64,000 nt of DNA, from NCBI RefSeq assembly GCF_020102855.1, contig NZ_JADHZD010000001.1, positions 248,001 to 312,000 of the forward strand. The letters run 5' to 3'. The notes beneath the pieces are model-generated. The model was given only the letters and a program-made list of their open reading frames with translations. It was not told the DNA's origin and ran no database searches. How positions within the stretch are numbered: the stretch's first letter is position 1; every line of letters starts with the position of its first letter. This DNA is from Nocardioides lacusdianchii. GTDB lineage: Bacteria > Actinomycetota > Actinomycetes > Propionibacteriales > Nocardioidaceae. A program made the position numbers and the translations under genes. This document shows positions 1-10,458 of the stretch, one piece after another.

Positions 1-1004
1 CAGCCCAGCGCCATGAACTGGTCGTAGCGCATGCGGGGCAGCGAGCCGCGCAGCCAGACGAACATGAAGATGAAGATGAAGACCTTGCCGAAGAACCACA
101 GCAGCGGCCAGTAGCCGGAGTTGGCGCCGGCCCAGACGTGCTCGATGCCCCACGGCGCGGCCCAGCCGCCGAGGAAGAGCGTGGTGGCGATGGCCGACAC
201 GGTCGCGAGGTTGATGTACTCGGCCAGGAAGAACAGCGCGAACTTCAGGCTGGAGTACTCGGTGTGGAAGCCGCCGACCAGCTCACCCTCCGCCTCGGGG
301 AGGTCGAAGGGCGCACGGTTGGTCTCGCCGACCATGGAGATGACGTAGATGACGAAGGACGGCAGCAGGATCAGGCCGAACCACAGGTCGTCCTGGGCGG
401 CGACGATCTCCGAGGTCGACATCGATCCGGCGTAGAGGAAGACCGCGACGAGCGCCAGGCCCATCGCGACCTCGTAGGAGATCATCTGCGCGCTCGAGCG
501 CAGGCCGCCGAGCAGCGAGTAGGTCGAGCCCGAGGACCAGCCGCCGAGCACGATGCCGTAGATCCCGATCGAGGCGATGGCGAGCATGAAGAGCACGGCC
601 ACGGGCATGTCGGTGAGCTGCAGCGGCGTGCGCTCGCCGAAGAAGTTGACCTCCGGGCCGAGCGGGATGACCGCCCACGTCACGAAGGCCGGCACCACGG
701 CGATGACCGGCGCGAGCAGGAAGACGACCTTGTCGGCCGCCTTGGGGACGATGTCCTCCTTCAGCGCCAGCTTCACGCCGTCCGCGAGCGACTGGAGCAG
801 GCCGAAGGGGCCGTGCACGTTGGGGCCGACGCGGTGCTGCATGCGGGCCACGACGCGGCGCTCGAACCAGATGTTGAAGAGCGTCAGCAGCACCAGGATC
901 AGGAAGATGAAGACCGCCTTGAGGACGATCACCCACCACGGGTCCTGACCGAACTGGGCGAGGTCCGCGTCGGGCAGCGAGGCTGCCAGCGGCGAGATGG
1001 CCAT
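1..1004 (-). CDS. nuoH: NADH-quinone oxidoreductase subunit H (partial, 3' end outside window)
   Basis: Membrane subunit of complex I that forms much of the quinone-reduction chamber between the hydrophilic arm and the proton-pumping arm. About 334 codons are visible and the 3' end lies beyond the left edge. The N-terminus has a hydrophobic helix at about residues 22-43, followed by the conserved cytoplasmic loop [15 protein letters not shown] and a [15 protein letters not shown] stretch typical of NuoH. The ATG at 1004 shares its A with the nuoG stop (TGATG), so the two genes are translationally coupled. It is the eighth gene of a nuoA-to-nuoH series on this strand, and nuoI onward should follow outside the window. 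Confidence 0.96.
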   Translation of the reverse strand, partial: MAISPLAASLPDADLAQFGQDPWWVIVLKAVFIFLILVLLTLFNIWFERRVVARMQHRVGPNVHGPFGLLQSLADGVKLALKEDIVPKAADKVVFLLAPVIAVVPAFVTWAVIPLGPEVNFFGERTPLQLTDMPVAVLFMLAIASIGIYGIVLGGWSSGSTYSLLGGLRSSAQMISYEVAMGLALVAVFLYAGSMSTSEIVAAQDDLWFGLILLPSFVIYVISMVGETNRAPFDLPEAEGELVGGFHTEYSSLKFALFFLAEYINLATVSAIATTLFLGGWAAPWGIEHVWAGANSGYWPLLWFFGKVFIFIFMFVWLRGSLPRMRYDQFMALG

Positions 1005-3412
1005 CACTTGGCTCCCTTCACGATCACCGAGGAGCCCGGCGAGGCGAGATCGGCGAGGACACCCCGGCCGACGGAGCGGGCCGGGACCCAGACCACGTCG
1101 TCGGGGAGGTCGGCGACCACCACCGGCAGCGTGATGCTGCCGCGGTCGCCGGAGAGGGTGGCGACCGGGTCCTGGCCGGCGTCGAGCATGCCGAACACCG
1201 ACTCGTACGTCGCGCGGCTCACGCGCGCCACGGGCGTGCGGGCGGTGGCGCGCAGGTGCGCCTCACCGTCCTGCATCGACCCGAGGTCGATCAGCTGCTT
1301 CCAGGACGCGAGGGCGAGCGCACCGGCCTTCGCCTTCGGCGCCTTCGGTGCCTTGCCGGCATCGAGCGCCGGGCGGGCGCCGTCCCACGGGCCGAGGGCC
1401 TGCATCTCCGCGCGCACCTGCTCCACCGTGCGGAAGCCGAGCGGGCGGCCGAGCTCGTCGGCGATCCCCGACAGCACGCGCAGGTCCGGCAGGGACGCGG
1501 GGTTGCTGAAGACGGCGACGAAGTCGCGGGTGCGGGCGTCCCACGTCACGAAGGTGCCGGACTTGTCGGTGACCGGCGCGACCGGGAGCACCACGTCGGC
1601 GGCGCGGGTCACGTCGGTCTCCCGCAGCTCGAGGCTGACCACGAAGCCGGCCGCGCCGAGGGCGGCGCGGAAAGCGGCAGGGTCCGCGGTGTCGTCGGGG
1701 TCGACTCCGGCGACCACGAGGCCGCCGAGGTCGCCCTTGGCGAGTGCGGCGACGATGGCGTTGCCGTCGCGACCGACCTTGGCAGGCAGCGAGTCCACAC
1801 CCCACGCGGCGGCCAGGTCGACCCGGGCCGACGCCTCGGTGACGGGCCGACCGCCGGGCAGCAGGTTGGGCAGCGCGCCGGCCTCGACCGCACCGCGGTC
1901 ACCGGCACGACGCGGCACCCAGGCGAGCCGGGCGCCGGTGCTGCGGGCGAGCTCGACCGCGGCGGTCAGCGCTCCGTGGGTCTGCGCGAGGCGCTCGCCG
2001 ACGAGGATCACGGCGTCCTTGGTGATGCCGTGCTCGGTGTCCCGGAGCGAGCCGATGGCCTCGACCTCGGCGCCCGGCGCGGTCGCGACGAGGCGACCGT
2101 TCATCTTGTGCAGGCCGCGCGAGGTGAAGGGCGCCACGGACACGACCTGCGTACGTCCCTTGCGGGCCGCCTTGCGCAGCCGCAGGAAGATGGTGGCCGC
2201 CTCGTCCTCGGGCTCGAGCCCCAGCAGCACCACGACGGGGGCCGCCTCGAGGTCGGAGTAGGTCACGCCGCCGGACAGCGCGACCTGCGAGGCGAGGAAG
2301 CTCGCCTCCTCGGCGCTGTGCGGGCGGGCGCGGAAGTCGACGTCGTTGGTGCCGAGCGCGACGCGGGCGAACTTGGCGTAGGCGTAGGCGTCCTCGACGG
2401 TCAGGCGACCGCCGGTGAGCACGGCGGCGGCACCGGCGTCGCGCAGCCCGCGGGCGGCGACGGCGAAGGCCTCGGGCCACGAGGCGGGACGCAGCACACC
2501 GTCCTCGCGGATCCGGGGGTAGGTGATGCGGTCCTCGACCTGGGTGTAGCGGAACGCGAAGCGGTCCTTGTCGCTGATCCACTCCTCGTTGACCTCGGGC
2601 TCGTTGCCGGCGAGGCGACGCATGACCTTGCCACGGCGGTGGTCGACGCGGATGGCGGCACCGCAGGCGTCGTGCTCGGCCACGCCCGGCGTGGAGACCA
2701 GGTCGAAGGGCCGCGAGCGGAAGCGGTAGTCGGCCGAGGTGAGCGCGCCCACCGGGCAGATCTGGATCGTGTTGCCGGAGAAGTAGCTCTCGAAGGGCTC
2801 GCGCTCGTAGATCGCGACCTGCTGGAGCGCACCACGCTCGGCGAGGGCGATGAACGGGTCGCCGGCGACCTGCTCGGAGAAGCGGGTGCAGCGCGCGCAC
2901 AGCACGCAGCGCTCGCGGTCGAGCAGGACCTGGGCGGAGATGTTGATCGGCTTGGGGAAGGTGCGCTTGACGCCACCGGTCTCCGCGAAACGGCTCTCGC
3001 CGCGACCGTTGCTCATCGCCTGGTTCTGCAGGGGGCACTCGCCGCCCTTGTCGCAGACCGGGCAGTCGAGCGGGTGGTTGATCAGCAGGAACTCCATGAT
3101 GCCCTGCTGCGCCTTGTCGGCGACCTCGCTGGTGGCCTGGGTGTTGACGACCATGCCCTCGGCCACCGGCAGTGTGCAGGAGGCCTGCGGCTTGGGGAAG
3201 CCGCGCCCGTTGCCGGCGTCGGGGATGTCGACCAGGCACTGGCGGCAGGCACCGACCGGGTCGAGCAGCGGGTGGTCGCAGAAGCGCGGGATCTGTACGC
3301 CGACCTGCTCGGCGGCGCGGATGACCAGCGTGTCCTTGGGGACGCTGACCTGGACGCCGTCGATGGTCAGCGTGACCGTCTCGACCTCCGTGCGCTCAGG
3401 AGTGGTGGTCAT
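1004..3412 (-). CDS. nuoG: NADH-quinone oxidoreductase subunit G
   Basis: Largest peripheral-arm subunit of complex I (802 residues), carrying iron-sulfur clusters between the NADH site and NuoI/NuoB. The N-terminal ferredoxin-like domain has 2Fe-2S ligands C45, C56, C59 and C79. The His-Cys cluster follows with H113, C117, C120 and C126, and the next 4Fe-4S site has C169, C172, C175 and C219. The molybdopterin-oxidoreductase-like domain begins near residue 237. At the position of the optional N7 cluster only one cysteine remains ([11 protein letters not shown]250), so N7 is probably absent. The ATG at 3412 overlaps the nuoF stop as ATGA. A longer upstream reading frame exists but lies inside nuoF. 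Confidence 0.97.
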   Translation of the reverse strand: MTTTPERTEVETVTLTIDGVQVSVPKDTLVIRAAEQVGVQIPRFCDHPLLDPVGACRQCLVDIPDAGNGRGFPKPQASCTLPVAEGMVVNTQATSEVADKAQQGIMEFLLINHPLDCPVCDKGGECPLQNQAMSNGRGESRFAETGGVKRTFPKPINISAQVLLDRERCVLCARCTRFSEQVAGDPFIALAERGALQQVAIYEREPFESYFSGNTIQICPVGALTSADYRFRSRPFDLVSTPGVAEHDACGAAIRVDHRRGKVMRRLAGNEPEVNEEWISDKDRFAFRYTQVEDRITYPRIREDGVLRPASWPEAFAVAARGLRDAGAAAVLTGGRLTVEDAYAYAKFARVALGTNDVDFRARPHSAEEASFLASQVALSGGVTYSDLEAAPVVVLLGLEPEDEAATIFLRLRKAARKGRTQVVSVAPFTSRGLHKMNGRLVATAPGAEVEAIGSLRDTEHGITKDAVILVGERLAQTHGALTAAVELARSTGARLAWVPRRAGDRGAVEAGALPNLLPGGRPVTEASARVDLAAAWGVDSLPAKVGRDGNAIVAALAKGDLGGLVVAGVDPDDTADPAAFRAALGAAGFVVSLELRETDVTRAADVVLPVAPVTDKSGTFVTWDARTRDFVAVFSNPASLPDLRVLSGIADELGRPLGFRTVEQVRAEMQALGPWDGARPALDAGKAPKAPKAKAGALALASWKQLIDLGSMQDGEAHLRATARTPVARVSRATYESVFGMLDAGQDPVATLSGDRGSITLPVVVADLPDDVVWVPARSVGRGVLADLASPGSSVIVKGAK

Positions 3413-4719
3413 GCAGTGGCTCCCACGGGTGCGAAGACAGTGGAGGCGGCGTGGTCGAACGGGCAGCCGCCGTGGGTCAGGTGTGCGAGGTACTCGTCGC
3501 GGAAGTACTGGATCGAGCTCGAGATCGGGCTGGTGGCCCCATCCCCGAGCGCGCAGAACGCGCGACCCAGGATGTTGTCGCACTGGTCGAGCAGCACGTC
3601 GAGGTCCGCCTCGCTGCCCTCGCCCTTCTCGATCCGGGCCAACGTCTGGGACAACCACCACGTGCCCTCGCGGCACGGGGTGCACTTGCCGCACGACTCG
3701 TGCTTGTAGAACTCGGTCCAGCGCAGCACCGCCCGGACCACGCAGGTGGTCTCGTCGAAGAGCTGCAGGGCGCGGGTGCCGAGCATCGAGCCCGCCGCAC
3801 CCACCGACTCGAAGTCGAGCGGGACGTCGAGGTGCTCGGGGGTCAGGAGCGGGGTGCTCGAGCCGCCGGGGGTCCAGAACTTGAGCTCGTGGCCCTCGCG
3901 CATGCCGCCGGCGAGGTCGATGAGCTCGCGCAGGGTGATGCCGAGCGGCGCTTCGTACTGGCCGGGGTTGGCGACGTGGCCCGAGAGGCTGAAGATGCCG
4001 AAGCCGTTGGACTTCTCGGTGCCCATGCCGGCGAACCAGGCCGGTCCGTTGACGATGATGCTCGGCACGGAGGCGATCGACTCGACGTTGTTGATGACCG
4101 TCGGGCTGGAGTAGAGACCGGCGACCGCGGGGAAAGGCGGGCGCAGGCGGGGCTGGCCGCGGCGGCCCTCGAGGCCCTCGAGCAGCGCCGTCTCCTCGCC
4201 GCAGATGTAGGCCCCTGCGCCGGCGTGGACGACGAGGTCGAGGTCGTAGCCGGAGCCGTGGATGTTCTTGCCGAGGTGGCCGGCGAGGTAGGCCTCCTGC
4301 ACCGCACGCTGGAGGCGGCGGATCACGTGGAGGACCTCGCCGCGGACGTAGATGAAGGCGGTGTTGGCGCGGATGGCGTAGGAGCTGACGATCACGCCCT
4401 CGACCAGCGTGTGCGGGCTGGCCATCATGAGCGGGATGTCCTTGCAGGTGCCCGGCTCCGACTCGTCGGCGTTGACGACGAGGTACTTCGGCTTCGGGTT
4501 GTCCTGCGGGATGAAGCCCCACTTCATGCCGGTGGGGAAGCCCGCGCCGCCGCGACCGCGCAGGCCGGACTCCTTGACGGCGTTGATCACGTCGTCGGGG
4601 GCCATCGCGAAGGCCTTGTCGAGCGCGGCGTAGCCCCCGCGCTCCTCGTAGGACGCCAGGGTCCAGGCGCGCTCGGCGTCCCAGTTGTCGGTGAGGACCG
4701 GGGTCAGCGTGTCGGTCAC
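3409..4719 (-). CDS. nuoF: NADH-quinone oxidoreductase subunit F (NADH/FMN-binding)
   Basis: Oxidises NADH with FMN and passes electrons to the iron-sulfur chain of complex I (436 residues). The glycine-rich NADH/FMN motif [10 protein letters not shown] is at residues 55-64. A second conserved stretch, [14 protein letters not shown], is at about 81-94. The N3 4Fe-4S cluster ligands are C343, C346 and C349 (SCGKCTPC) plus C389. The start is a GTG at 4719 that overlaps the nuoE stop as GTGA, and the stop overlaps nuoG as ATGA. With nuoE and nuoG it makes up the NADH dehydrogenase module. Confidence 0.98.
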   Translation of the reverse strand: MTDTLTPVLTDNWDAERAWTLASYEERGGYAALDKAFAMAPDDVINAVKESGLRGRGGAGFPTGMKWGFIPQDNPKPKYLVVNADESEPGTCKDIPLMMASPHTLVEGVIVSSYAIRANTAFIYVRGEVLHVIRRLQRAVQEAYLAGHLGKNIHGSGYDLDLVVHAGAGAYICGEETALLEGLEGRRGQPRLRPPFPAVAGLYSSPTVINNVESIASVPSIIVNGPAWFAGMGTEKSNGFGIFSLSGHVANPGQYEAPLGITLRELIDLAGGMREGHELKFWTPGGSSTPLLTPEHLDVPLDFESVGAAGSMLGTRALQLFDETTCVVRAVLRWTEFYKHESCGKCTPCREGTWWLSQTLARIEKGEGSEADLDVLLDQCDNILGRAFCALGDGATSPISSSIQYFRDEYLAHLTHGGCPFDHAASTVFAPVGATA

Positions 4720-5378
4720 TTCTCTCCCTCCGGAGCGGTCCAGCCCTTCTCACGGGCGATCTTCAGCCCGACCAGCGAGGACGGGCCGGCGGCCGGCCCC
4801 TCGTCGGCGCGGTCGTCGGGGAAGCCGGCGAGCACGCGCTCGGCCTCGCGCCAGGTGCACAGGCGCGGACCGCGGGTCGAGTGGACCTCCTTGCCGGCGC
4901 GCAGGTCGTCGACGACCTGGACAGCGGACTCGGGGGTCTGGTTGTCCATGAACTCCCAGTTGACCATCATCACCGGGGCGTAGTCGCAGGCCGCGTTGCA
5001 CTCGATGTGCTCGAGGGTGACCTTGCCGTCCGCGGTCGTCTCGTCGTTGCCGACGTCGAGGTGGTCCTTGAGCCGCTCGAAGATCAGGTCGCCGCCCATC
5101 ACCGCGCACAGCGTGTTGGTGCAGACGCCGACGTGGTAGTCGCCGACGGGCTTGCGCTTGTACATCGTGTAGAAGGTCGCGACACCGTTGACCTCGGCGG
5201 CGCTGATGCCGAGCACCTCGGCGCAGGCCTCGATGCCCTCGGGGGTGATGCGCCCCTCGACCGACTGCACGAGGTGCAGCATCGGGAGCAGGCCCGAACG
5301 GGCCTGGGGGTAGCGGGCCGCGATCTCGCGCAGCTCGGTCCAGGTCTTCTCGTCGAGGCCGGTCGTGGGCTCGCTCAT
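4716..5378 (-). CDS. nuoE: NADH-quinone oxidoreductase subunit E
   Basis: Thioredoxin-fold 2Fe-2S subunit of the complex I NADH-oxidising module (220 residues). Cluster ligands C86, C91, C127 and C131 are in the family spacing (C-x4-C then C-x3-C). An N-terminal helical bundle carries the [11 protein letters not shown] signature near residue 63. The ATG at 5378 forms an ATGA overlap with the nuoD stop. The C-terminus beyond the ferredoxin domain (about residues 150-220) is longer than in proteobacterial NuoE and charged. Confidence 0.97.
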   Translation of the reverse strand: MSEPTTGLDEKTWTELREIAARYPQARSGLLPMLHLVQSVEGRITPEGIEACAEVLGISAAEVNGVATFYTMYKRKPVGDYHVGVCTNTLCAVMGGDLIFERLKDHLDVGNDETTADGKVTLEHIECNAACDYAPVMMVNWEFMDNQTPESAVQVVDDLRAGKEVHSTRGPRLCTWREAERVLAGFPDDRADEGPAAGPSSLVGLKIAREKGWTAPEGEK

Positions 5379-6733
5379 CGGTCGACTCCTCCCATGACGG
5401 GGTCGATGGAGGCGATCGCGACGATGACGTCGGCGACCATGCCGCCCTCGCTCATCACGCTCGTCGCCTGGAGGTTGGTGAACGACGGGTCCCGGAAGTG
5501 CGCGCGGAAGGGACGCGTGCCGCCGTCGGAGACGACGTGGGCGCCCAGCTCGCCGCGCGGGGACTCGATCGGGACGTACGCCTGGCCGGCGGGGACCCGG
5601 AAGCCCTCCGTGACCAGCTTGAAGTGGTGGATCAGCGCCTCCATCGACTCCCCCATGATGTGGCGGATGTGGTCGAGGCTGTTGCCCATGCCGTCGCTGC
5701 CGATCGCGAGCTGGCTGGGCCAGGCGATCTTCTTGTCCGACACCATGACCGGGGCGCCCTCGAGGCCGGCGAGGCGATCGGCGCACTGCCCGACGATCTT
5801 CAGCGACTCCCACATCTCGTTGAGGCGGATGCGGAAGCGGCCGTAGGAGTCGCACGTGTCCCAGGTCTGGACCTCGAAATCGTAGTCCTCGTAGCCGCTG
5901 TAGGGCTGGGTCTTGCGGAGATCCCAGGCGTAGCCGGTCGAGCGGAGCACGGGGCCGGTCATGCCGAGCGCCATGCAACCGGCCAGGTCGAGGTGGCCGA
6001 CGCCCTCGAGGCGACCCTTGAAGATCGGGTTGGCGTTGCAGAGGGCGGCGTACTCGGGCAGGCGCTTCTTCATCAGGGCGATGAAGTCGCGGATCTCGTC
6101 GAGCGCGCCGGGCGGCAGGTCCTGGGCGACACCGCCGGGGCGGAAGAACGCGTGGTTCATCCGCAGGCCCGTGATCAGCTCGAACAGGTCGAGGACCAGC
6201 TCGCGCTCGCGGAAGCCGATGGTCATGACGGTGAGCGCGCCGATCTCCATGCCGCCGGTCGCGATCGCGACGAGGTGGGAGGAGATCCGGTTGAGCTCCA
6301 TCAGGAGCACGCGCATGACCTGCGCCTTCTCCGGGATGTCGTCCTCGATGTCGAGCAGCCGCTCGACGCCCAGGACGTAGGTCGCCTCGTTGTAGAACGG
6401 GGAGAGGTAGTCCATGCGGGTGCAGAAGGTCGTGCCCTGCACCCAGGAGCGGTACTCCATGTTCTTCTCGATGCCGGTGTGCAGGTAGCCGATGCCGCAC
6501 CGCGCCTCGGTGACCGTCTCGCCCTCGAGCTCGAGGATCAGGCGCAGCACGCCGTGCGTCGAGGGGTGCTGCGGTCCCATGTTGACCACGACCCGCTCCT
6601 CGGCGGCGTCGCCGATGCTCTGGGTGATGGAGTCCCAGTCCTGGCCGGTGACGGTGAAGACGCGGCCCTGGCTCGTCTCGCCGGGAGCGGCGTACAGGTC
6701 CTGCTGGTTGGCGGTGCTCGTCTCGCTGCTCAT
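5375..6733 (-). CDS. nuoD: NADH-quinone oxidoreductase subunit D
   Basis: 49-kDa-type subunit (452 residues) that with NuoB lines the quinone-binding site of complex I. It is related to the large subunit of NiFe hydrogenases but lacks the nickel-binding cysteines. The family core [14 protein letters not shown] lies near residue 51 and [14 protein letters not shown] near residue 82. The C-terminal [13 protein letters not shown] and the ending GGVDR are also typical. A Ser/Thr/Gln-rich leader of about 45 residues precedes the core. The ATG at 6733 shares a base with the nuoC stop (TGATG). Confidence 0.97.
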   Translation of the reverse strand: MSSETSTANQQDLYAAPGETSQGRVFTVTGQDWDSITQSIGDAAEERVVVNMGPQHPSTHGVLRLILELEGETVTEARCGIGYLHTGIEKNMEYRSWVQGTTFCTRMDYLSPFYNEATYVLGVERLLDIEDDIPEKAQVMRVLLMELNRISSHLVAIATGGMEIGALTVMTIGFRERELVLDLFELITGLRMNHAFFRPGGVAQDLPPGALDEIRDFIALMKKRLPEYAALCNANPIFKGRLEGVGHLDLAGCMALGMTGPVLRSTGYAWDLRKTQPYSGYEDYDFEVQTWDTCDSYGRFRIRLNEMWESLKIVGQCADRLAGLEGAPVMVSDKKIAWPSQLAIGSDGMGNSLDHIRHIMGESMEALIHHFKLVTEGFRVPAGQAYVPIESPRGELGAHVVSDGGTRPFRAHFRDPSFTNLQATSVMSEGGMVADVIVAIASIDPVMGGVDR

Positions 6734-7535
6734 CAGTTGTAGCTCCTGCGCTGGTCGGGCGGAGGGATGCTGCCGCCCTTGTACTCCACGGGGATGCCGC
6801 CGAGCGGGTAGTCCTTGCGCTGCGGGTGGCCCGGCCAGTCGTCCGGCATGAGCACCCGGGTCAGAGCGGGGTGACCGTCGAAGACCATCCCGAACATGTC
6901 GTACGTCTCGCGCTCGTGCCAGTCGAGCGTCGGGTAGATGCTCACCAGGCTCGGCACGTGCGGGTCGCTGTCCGGCGCGGTCACCTCGACCCGGATGCGC
7001 CGGTTGTGGGTCATCGAGGTGAGGTGGTAGACCGCGTGCAGCTCGCGCCCGGTGTCCTCGGGGTAGTGCACCCCGCTGACGCCGGAGCAGAACTCGAAGC
7101 GCAGCGCCTCGTCGTCGCGCAACATCTGGGCGACGAAGGGCAGGTCCTCGCGGCGGACGTGGAAGGTGATCTCCCCGCGGTGGACCACGACGCTCTCGAT
7201 CGCCGAGGTGAGGTCGGTGGCCGACAGGCGGGCCTCCAGGGCGTCCGCCACCTCGTCGAACCAGCCGCCGTAGGGGCGCTGCGACGGGGCCGGGAAGACC
7301 GTGGCGCTGACCAGGCCGCCGTAGCCGGAGGTGTCGCCGGTGCCGGACGCGCCGAACATGCCGTGGCGTACGCCGACCGCGTGGACCTCACCGGTCGGCG
7401 CGGGGACGTTCTCCGGGGACTGCTCCGGCGCGGGTTCGGCGACACCGCTGCCGGTGCCGGTCTCCTGCTTGGCCTTCTCGAGGTTGCGCTCCTCGGCCGG
7501 GCGGGCCGCCTTGTTCTCGTCGGTCTTGTCGTCGC

Positions 7536-7539
<4 letters not shown>
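6733..7539 (-). CDS. nuoC: NADH-quinone oxidoreductase subunit C
   Basis: 30-kDa-type subunit of the complex I connecting module (268 residues, separate from NuoD here). The C-terminal half has the family signature around [18 protein letters not shown] and [16 protein letters not shown]. The first 60 or so residues are charged, low in complexity and probably disordered, an extension common in actinobacteria. I chose the GTG at 7539, which overlaps the nuoB stop as GTGA. Upstream in-frame starts would lie inside nuoB. Confidence 0.95.
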
Positions 7540-8090
<551 letters not shown>

Positions 8091-8092
8091 GA

Positions 8093-8452
8093 TCAGTCCC
8101 AATCCAATCCGCCGCGTCGCCACACGTATGCGTAGGCGACGAAGACCGTGCCGATGAAGAGGACCATCTCGACCAGCCCGAACAGGGCCATCGCGTCGAA
8201 GTGGACGGCCCAGGGGTAGAGGAAGATGATCTCGATGTCGAAGATGATGAAGAGCATCGCGGTGATGAAGTACTTCACCGGGATGCGGCCGCCGCCGATC
8301 GGCTGCGGCGTCGGCTCGATGCCGCACTCGTAGGAGTCGAGCTTCGCCCGGTTGTAGCGCTTGGGGCCGGTGAAGGCGCTGATGACGACGGAGAAGACCG
8401 CGAAGCCCGTCGCGAGCAGCGCCAGGGCGAGGACCGGGGTGTAGAGCTCCAT
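8093..8452 (-). CDS. nuoA: NADH-quinone oxidoreductase subunit A
   Basis: Small membrane subunit of complex I (119 residues, three predicted membrane helices), first gene of the nuo operon. The loop after the first helix has the conserved [13 protein letters not shown] motif, and the second helix contains [17 protein letters not shown] chose the ATG at 8452 because AAGGGA lies six bases before it on the coding strand. An in-frame start at 8497 would add 15 residues unlike the family. The leader between promoter and start contains the Rex operator at 8504-8521. Confidence 0.96.
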   Translation of the reverse strand: MELYTPVLALALLATGFAVFSVVISAFTGPKRYNRAKLDSYECGIEPTPQPIGGGRIPVKYFITAMLFIIFDIEIIFLYPWAVHFDAMALFGLVEMVLFIGTVFVAYAYVWRRGGLDWD

Positions 8453-8503
8453 CGATTCCCTTCCGGTGTGACCAGCGCCGGGCGGAGTGAAGGACATGTG
8501 ACC

Positions 8504-8521
8504 TTGTGAATGTCTTCACGA
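8504..8521. promoter_or_regulatory. Rex operator in front of nuoA
   Basis: TTGTGAATGTCTTCACGA matches the published actinobacterial Rex consensus TTGTGAANNNNTTCACAA at all but one specified base. It lies between the candidate nuoA -10 box and the nuoA start, so bound Rex would block transcription of the nuo operon. Rex itself is encoded at 35350-36024. Rex releases DNA when the NADH/NAD+ ratio rises, so complex I would be made when NADH accumulates. Confidence 0.85.
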
Positions 8522-8535
8522 GTGGCGCGGGCCAC

Positions 8536-8565
8536 AGTCTAGGACTCGGATGCGGCGTGCGTCAC
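8536..8565 (-). promoter_or_regulatory. candidate nuoA promoter
   Basis: On the minus strand a TAGACT -10 box occupies 8541-8536, with a weak GTGACG -35 element 18 bases upstream. Transcription would begin near 8529, placing the Rex operator at about +8 to +25. Only the -10 is a good match. Confidence 0.45.
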
Positions 8566-8603
8566 GTCGGGGTGGTGACCTGGCTCACGCCACCTGACCT
8601 GCG

Positions 8604-8632
8604 GATTTAGGCACGATCTCGTGCGCTAAATC
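8604..8632. other. hairpin between menG and nuoA
   Basis: GATTTAG at 8604-8610 pairs with CTAAATC at 8626-8632, and the inner GCACGA pairs with TCGTGC, with one bulged G. The structure starts three bases after the menG stop and is AT-rich for this genome. There is no T-run after it on the minus strand, so it could be a terminator without a U-tract or an operator-like dyad. Confidence 0.6.
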
Positions 8633-8634
8633 AC

Positions 8635-9324
8635 TCAGGCGGTCGCCCGGTGCAGGGCGACGATGCCGCCCGTGAGGTTGCGCCACTCGGGGTTCGTCCA
8701 GCCCGCCTCGGCGACGAGGTCGGCGAGGCCGGCCTGGTCGGGCCAGGCGAGGATCGACTCGGCGAGGTAGACGTAGGCGTCGCTCGCGCTGGCGGTCACC
8801 GACGCGATCCGCGGCAGCGCTCGCATGAAGCCGTCCATGTAGAGCGACCGGAAGGCGCCGTTGGTCGGAGTGCTGAACTCGCACACGACCAGACGACCGC
8901 CGGGGCGGGTGACGCGCAGCATCTCCCGCAGCCCCTTGACGGGGTCGACGAAGTTGCGCAGGCCGTAGGAGATGGTCACGGCGTCGAAGGTGTCGTCGAG
9001 GAACGGCAGCCGCGTGCCGTCGCCGGCCACGAACGGCAGGCCCGGGCGGTCCTTGCGGCCCTGCTGCAGCATCCCGACGGAGAAGTCGCACGGCACCGCG
9101 GTGGCGCCGTGGGCTGCGAAGGGCTCGCTGGAGCACCCCGTGCCCGCGGCGAGGTCGAGCACCAGGTCGCCGCTGCGCGGCGCCACGGCGGCGACCATCG
9201 AGCGTCGCCAGCTGCGCTGGATCCCGGCGGTCATGAGGTCGTTGGTGAGGTCGTAGCGCTTGGCGACGGTGTCGAACATGCGACGTACGTCGGTCGGTTG
9301 CTTGTCCAGGTCAGCGCGGGCCAC
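8635..9324 (-). CDS. menG: demethylmenaquinone methyltransferase
   Basis: Transfers a methyl group from S-adenosylmethionine to demethylmenaquinone, the last step of menaquinone synthesis (229 residues, UbiE/MenG family). The SAM-binding motif DLAAGTG is at residues 57-63. The family signature YGLRNF is at 120-125, and an N-terminal [15 protein letters not shown] matches UbiE motif 1. The GTG start at 9324 is preceded by a TACGCT -10 box six bases upstream, suggesting a leaderless message. The gene points toward nuo but is separated from it by a hairpin. An unbiquinone-type role is unlikely given the men genes nearby. Confidence 0.94.
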   Translation of the reverse strand: MARADLDKQPTDVRRMFDTVAKRYDLTNDLMTAGIQRSWRRSMVAAVAPRSGDLVLDLAAGTGCSSEPFAAHGATAVPCDFSVGMLQQGRKDRPGLPFVAGDGTRLPFLDDTFDAVTISYGLRNFVDPVKGLREMLRVTRPGGRLVVCEFSTPTNGAFRSLYMDGFMRALPRIASVTASASDAYVYLAESILAWPDQAGLADLVAEAGWTNPEWRNLTGGIVALHRATA

Positions 9325-9330
9325 GCGCCG

Positions 9331-9336
9331 AGCGTA
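9331..9336 (-). promoter_or_regulatory. menG -10 box, leaderless
   Basis: TACGCT on the minus strand ends six bases before the GTG start codon of menG, and no purine-rich ribosome site lies between. Confidence 0.55.
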
Positions 9337-9385
9337 GGCGTCCCAGCCTGAGGCCGTGCAACGCGGGGGTGTCCGTGCGCGTCCT

Positions 9386-9416
9386 TATGATCGACGCGTC
9401 GACCACTCGGTCGACG
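9386..9416 (+). promoter_or_regulatory. candidate promoter and inverted repeat before the L,D-transpeptidase
   Basis: A TATGAT -10 box lies at 9386-9391. A perfect inverted repeat, CGTCGACC at 9397-9404 and GGTCGACG at 9409-9416 with loop ACTC, begins where transcription would start. It could be an operator or a 5' stem in the leader. GGGGGAGG at about 9424-9430 is the ribosome site for the ATG at 9437. Confidence 0.5.
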
Positions 9417-9436
9417 GCTCCCGGGGGAGGAACCTC

Positions 9437-10456
9437 ATGCCGCACCACACGCCGTACGCCTCGTCGCGCCTCGTCGCCGTCCTGCTCGCTCTGCTGTGCA
9501 CCGTCGCGGTGCTCACCGCCGTCGGGTCGTCCCCCTCGGCCGCGGCTCCGTCGACCGGCGCGTCGGCGCGCGGCTTCGAGCCCATGCGTCCCGGCGACAA
9601 GGGCTGGCGGGTGCGCGTGCTGCAGAGCCGGCTCCACCAGCTGGACCTGCACTCCGAGGTGGTGACCAGCCGCTTCGACGAGGAGACCCGCGCCGGGGTC
9701 GCGACGTTCCAGCGGCGCCGCGGCTGGACCGCCGACGGCGTCGTCGACGAGCGCACCTGGCTCAAGGTCGTCTCGCTCACCACCGAGCCCACCACCGAGG
9801 CTCTGCACAACGTCTACACCCCCGGCCGACCGCTGCTCGAGCGCGGCGACGCGGGGATGCGGGTGCGCCAGGTGCAGGCGCGGCTCAAGCAGGTCAGGTG
9901 GTACGACGGCCGGGTGACGGGCCGCTACGCCCGCTCGACCGTCGAGGCCGTGAAGGGCTTCCAGGCCAAGCGCCGGATCCCGGTCACCGGCCAGGTCGAC
10001 CGCCGCACCCTGACGCGCCTCGAGGACATGACCAGCGCCCCCACGAAGGCCGAGCTGTTCAACATCGTGCCGCAGGGTCCCGCCCTCGACCCGCGCTGCA
10101 CGACGGGCCGCGCCATGTGCGTCGACAAGTCGTCACGCTCGCTGCGCTGGGTGGTCGACGGCGTGGTGCTGAGGACCGTGGAGGTGCGGTTCGGCTCCGA
10201 CGAGCTGCCGACGCGCGAGGGTGCGTTCTCCGTGTTCCGCAAGTCGCGCGACCACGTCTCGAGCCTCTACGACACCCCCATGCCGTTCGCGATGTTCTTC
10301 TCGGGCGGGCAGGCCGTGCACTACTCCCCCGACTTCGCCGCCAACGTCTACAACGGGGCGTCGCACGGGTGCGTCAACGTCCGCGACCGGGCGGCGGTGG
10401 CGTGGCTGTTCGACCAGGTCAGGCTCGGCGACAAGGTGATCGTCTATCGCTCCTGA
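9437..10456 (+). CDS. secreted L,D-transpeptidase with two peptidoglycan-binding domains
   Basis: Predicted to make 3-3 cross-links in peptidoglycan or to attach proteins to it, outside the membrane (339 residues). A signal peptide covers about residues 1-36 and ends SPSAAA. Two PG_binding_1 repeats follow at about 48-112 and 130-195, each with a Gly-Asp-x-Gly start and a VxxFQ core. The YkuD catalytic domain is at about 225-339. It has a His in the VHYSPDF stretch and the SHGCVNVRD active site with C312. I chose the ATG at 9437 because a strong GGGAGG site precedes it. It ends two bases from the convergent gene at 10459. Confidence 0.92.
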   Translation: MPHHTPYASSRLVAVLLALLCTVAVLTAVGSSPSAAAPSTGASARGFEPMRPGDKGWRVRVLQSRLHQLDLHSEVVTSRFDEETRAGVATFQRRRGWTADGVVDERTWLKVVSLTTEPTTEALHNVYTPGRPLLERGDAGMRVRQVQARLKQVRWYDGRVTGRYARSTVEAVKGFQAKRRIPVTGQVDRRTLTRLEDMTSAPTKAELFNIVPQGPALDPRCTTGRAMCVDKSSRSLRWVVDGVVLRTVEVRFGSDELPTREGAFSVFRKSRDHVSSLYDTPMPFAMFFSGGQAVHYSPDFAANVYNGASHGCVNVRDRAAVAWLFDQVRLGDKVIVYRS

Positions 10457-10458
10457 CC

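Noticed and set aside
138..2261. Long plus-strand reading frame opposite nuoH and nuoG
   Set aside because: Its protein is rich in Arg, Asp, Glu, His and Gly as expected of a GC-rich antisense frame, and the opposite strand carries clear complex I motifs.
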